In this document: positions 7,557-9,322 of the stretch, one piece after another | Layout of the letters: every line of letters starts with the position of its first letter | Position numbering within the stretch: the stretch's first letter is position 1 | Assembly (NCBI GenBank): GCA_016932295.1 | Contig: JAFGDC010000570.1 | Location: 1 to 9,322, forward strand | Direction of reading: 5' to 3' | DNA length: 9,322 nucleotides | Source: a candidate division CSSED10-310 bacterium | GTDB taxonomy: Bacteria; CSSED10-310; JAFGDC01 | The notes under the pieces: generated by a model | What the model was told of the DNA's origin: nothing | Databases searched by the model: none | What the model saw: only the letters and a program-made list of their open reading frames with translations | Position numbers and translations under genes: made by a program

Positions 7557-9084
7557 GCAGCGCCTGAACGGCTTGATAAGCCAGGGCGAAGGGCTCGACC
7601 TGGAATTCAAGTCGTGCCGGAAAAGACTCGGCCGCGATATCTTACCGACCGTCTGCGCCTTTCTCAATCGTCATGGCGGAACCATCTTGTGCGGAGTCAC
7701 GGATGACGGCGGTATCCAAGGCATTGATCCCGATGCCGTCACGCAGATACGCAAAGACTTTACGGCCGCGATCAACAATCCGCAGAAGATATCACCCCCA
7801 ACCTATCTCTCGGTTGAGGAAGTCATGGTGCAGGGGCAGCGGGCATTGTGCATCTATGTCCCTGAAAGCTCCCAGGTGCATCGCTGCAACGGGCGCATTT
7901 ATGATCGTAATGAAGACGGTGATCTGGATATTACCGATCATACGGCGCAGGTCGCACAGATATACCAGCGTAAGCAGGCGACCTACAGTGAAAACAAAAT
8001 CTATCCTTATGCCGGCCTGGACGAGCTGGATCGGGAACTGATTGCCAGATGCCGGAGAATCGCCGTACTGCGCAGCAGCCATCACCCGTGGAAAGACCTG
8101 GATGATCTCGATCTGCTCAAGAGTGCCCAACTGTACCAGACAAATCCGGAAACAGGAAAAAGCGGCGTTACTCTTGCGGGCCTGCTCTTGCTTGGCAAGC
8201 GATCTCCGCTTCTCTCGGCAATTCCGCATCACAGAACCGACCTGATTTTACGCAAGGTCAATCTGGATCGCTATGATGATCGCGATTTTGTCGATGTCAA
8301 TCTGGTTGAAAGCTATGATCGCATCATGGCGTTTGTCGCCAAACACCTGCCGGATCCTTTCTATCTCGAGGGAACAACCAACATCAGCCTTCGTGATGCA
8401 ATTTTCCGGGAAGTCGCCTCCAACATCCTGATTCACCGTGAGTACACCAATGCCTTCCCGGCCAGACTGATCATCGAGTACAGCCAGGTCCGCACCGAAA
8501 ACAGCAGTCGCCCTCATGGCTTCGGCCGTCTTGACCCTGAAAATTTCACTCCATTCCCTAAAAATCCGGTCATTGCAAGGTTCTTCCGCCAGATTGGCCG
8601 GGCTGATGAACTGGGCTCCGGCATGCGTAAGATGATGAAGTACAGCAAAGCGTACGGTGGCGCTGATCCTGAACTCATCGAGGGCGATGTATTCAGGATC
8701 AGTATCCAAGTACCTGAGTTTGGCGGGAGGACTGCTACCGGCAGGTATCCGGCGGACGCCGGGCAAGCGGCGGGGGAAGTAACCGGGGTAGTAACTGGGG
8801 AAGTCACCGGACAAGTCACCGGACAAGTCACCGGACAAGTCACCGGACAAGTGGAGACATGGATCATTGAGGTGCTATCCGCCTGTCTGGAGCCCCAAAA
8901 AAGCGCACAAATTCAAGAGATCACCGGCATAAAGCATAGGGAGACCTTCCAGCGCAATTATCTGGACCGACTGCTGAACGATGATCTACTTGTCCGAACC
9001 ATCCCTGACAAGCCACGCAGCCGTTTGCAGACCTATCGCACCACAGACAAAGGTAGAGCCTTACTGGAGAAAAACAGAAAATGA
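7543..9084 (+). CDS. AlbA_2 (Schlafen-like) domain / RecG-C-like ATP-binding protein within BREX
   Basis: The 513-residue product has an AlbA_2 domain at about 13-135, shown by GLDLEFKSC near 17-25 and [18 protein letters not shown] at 40-57; this fold is shared with Schlafen proteins and binds nucleic acid in some members. A region matching the RecG C-terminal/HATPase_c_4 family follows, with [13 protein letters not shown] at 289-301 (Glu290, Asn294, His298, as in a GHKL N-box) and [12 protein letters not shown] at 353-364. A G-x-V-T repeat linker spans 411-437, and a C-terminal winged helix (about 440-510) contains [14 protein letters not shown]. Such proteins are often called transcriptional regulators, but biochemical evidence is thin. 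The start at 7543 has AAGG 8 bases upstream; an ATG at 7549 is possible. It overlaps brxC by 14 bases and the methylase by 4. It is not a core BREX gene. Confidence 0.88.
   Translation: MAMDEQRLNGLISQGEGLDLEFKSCRKRLGRDILPTVCAFLNRHGGTILCGVTDDGGIQGIDPDAVTQIRKDFTAAINNPQKISPPTYLSVEEVMVQGQRALCIYVPESSQVHRCNGRIYDRNEDGDLDITDHTAQVAQIYQRKQATYSENKIYPYAGLDELDRELIARCRRIAVLRSSHHPWKDLDDLDLLKSAQLYQTNPETGKSGVTLAGLLLLGKRSPLLSAIPHHRTDLILRKVNLDRYDDRDFVDVNLVESYDRIMAFVAKHLPDPFYLEGTTNISLRDAIFREVASNILIHREYTNAFPARLIIEYSQVRTENSSRPHGFGRLDPENFTPFPKNPVIARFFRQIGRADELGSGMRKMMKYSKAYGGADPELIEGDVFRISIQVPEFGGRTATGRYPADAGQAAGEVTGVVTGEVTGQVTGQVTGQVTGQVETWIIEVLSACLEPQKSAQIQEITGIKHRETFQRNYLDRLLNDDLLVRTIPDKPRSRLQTYRTTDKGRALLEKNRK
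8773..8853 (+). repeat. 12-bp tandem repeat coding a G-x-V-T linker
   Basis: Six full 12-bp units and a partial seventh run in frame, coding [24 protein letters not shown] and GQV. The three units at 8809-8844 are identical (GGACAAGTCACC) and the identity extends into the partial copy, giving an uninterrupted period-12 tract at 8803-8852. The upstream units differ at several bases, so the array appears older on the left and freshly copied on the right. Copy changes keep the frame and would only change linker length. Confidence 0.9.
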
Positions 9085-9322
9085 GCGAGCAATCGAAGTT
9101 GGATTTTGGACAGGAGGCATCGGATTCTCTTCGCAACTCGGGACCCGTGACCTGCTTAGGCATGACCTTCGAGAACGATGAGGCCCGCCGCACTCACTTT
9201 ACGGAAGAGCTGCGCAAGAAGCTGCAGGACCCGGAGTTCCGCAAGATCGAAGGCTTTCCCATCGGCAGCGACGAGGACATCCTGAACCTGAGCGATCCGC
9301 CGTATTACACCGCCTGCCCGAA
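9081..9322 (+). CDS. pglX: BREX type 3 adenine-specific DNA methyltransferase PglX type, 5' part
   Basis: In BREX this enzyme methylates adenine in a short asymmetric host site, marking self DNA. Only the first 80 residues are present; the frame is open to the window edge. LSDPPYYTACP at residues 70-80 contains the DPPY catalytic motif of N4/N6 amino-methyltransferases (Asp72-Tyr75). No FxGxG AdoMet-binding motif precedes it, so that motif should lie further on, which is the beta-class order. The N-terminal segment LRKKLQDPEFRKIEGFPIG (44-62) looks like a conserved lead-in of such enzymes in defence loci. The ATG overlaps the upstream stop as ATGA, with GGAG 11 bases before it. The type 3 assignment (PglXI) rests on brxF being present; a type I-like PglX cannot be fully excluded from 80 residues. 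Confidence 0.82.
   Translation, partial: MSEQSKLDFGQEASDSLRNSGPVTCLGMTFENDEARRTHFTEELRKKLQDPEFRKIEGFPIGSDEDILNLSDPPYYTACP

Noticed and set aside
8809..8852. The 12-bp repeats as a CRISPR array or iteron origin
   Set aside because: There are no spacers, the units are contiguous and in frame with a coding region, and they encode a regular G-x-V-T linker.

Overview
The window comes from a bacterial accessory region and holds the 5' part of a type 3 BREX (bacteriophage exclusion) anti-phage operon. All recognisable genes are on the + strand. The host is probably a proteobacterium, because the region starts with a fragment of a P4-type tyrosine integrase (DUF4102 arm-binding domain), a family typical of proteobacterial islands. 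Base composition is moderately GC-rich. Genus cannot be told from this sequence.

Left part (1-1120): the tail of an unidentified reading frame (1-90), two hairpins of which one resembles a terminator, and an integrase gene that keeps a perfect Shine-Dalgarno sequence and its N-terminal domain but breaks off at 602. About 500 bases without a convincing gene follow, ending in a plausible sigma70-type promoter. This looks like the decayed edge of an integrative island.

Middle (1121-3259): a complete Fic-domain AMP transferase with an intact catalytic motif, its own N-terminal inhibitory motif and a C-terminal winged helix. After a 255-base spacer comes a small gene with a lipoprotein-like signal sequence. 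It ends 2 bases before the BREX operon. A perfect 8-bp inverted repeat lies inside its 3' end, just upstream of brxF.

Right part (3262-9322): brxF (small P-loop ATPase), brxC (1261-residue P-loop ATPase), a 513-residue protein with an AlbA_2 (Schlafen-like) domain plus a RecG-C/GHKL-like region, and the first 80 codons of a DPPY-motif DNA methyltransferase (PglX type). Each of these four genes overlaps the next by 4 to 14 bases, so they are very likely co-transcribed and translationally coupled. The order brxF-brxC-methylase matches type 3 BREX. The expected downstream genes (helicase brxHII, phosphatase pglZ, brxA) would lie beyond the right edge.

The least ordinary points are the AlbA_2/ATPase gene wedged between brxC and the methylase, its 12-bp tandem repeat coding a G-x-V-T linker, a 7-bp (frame-breaking) tandem repeat inside brxC, and the inverted repeat at the head of the BREX operon. 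I did not find evidence of a wholly unknown system; the BREX core is a known type and the novelty, if any, is in the accessory genes and repeats.
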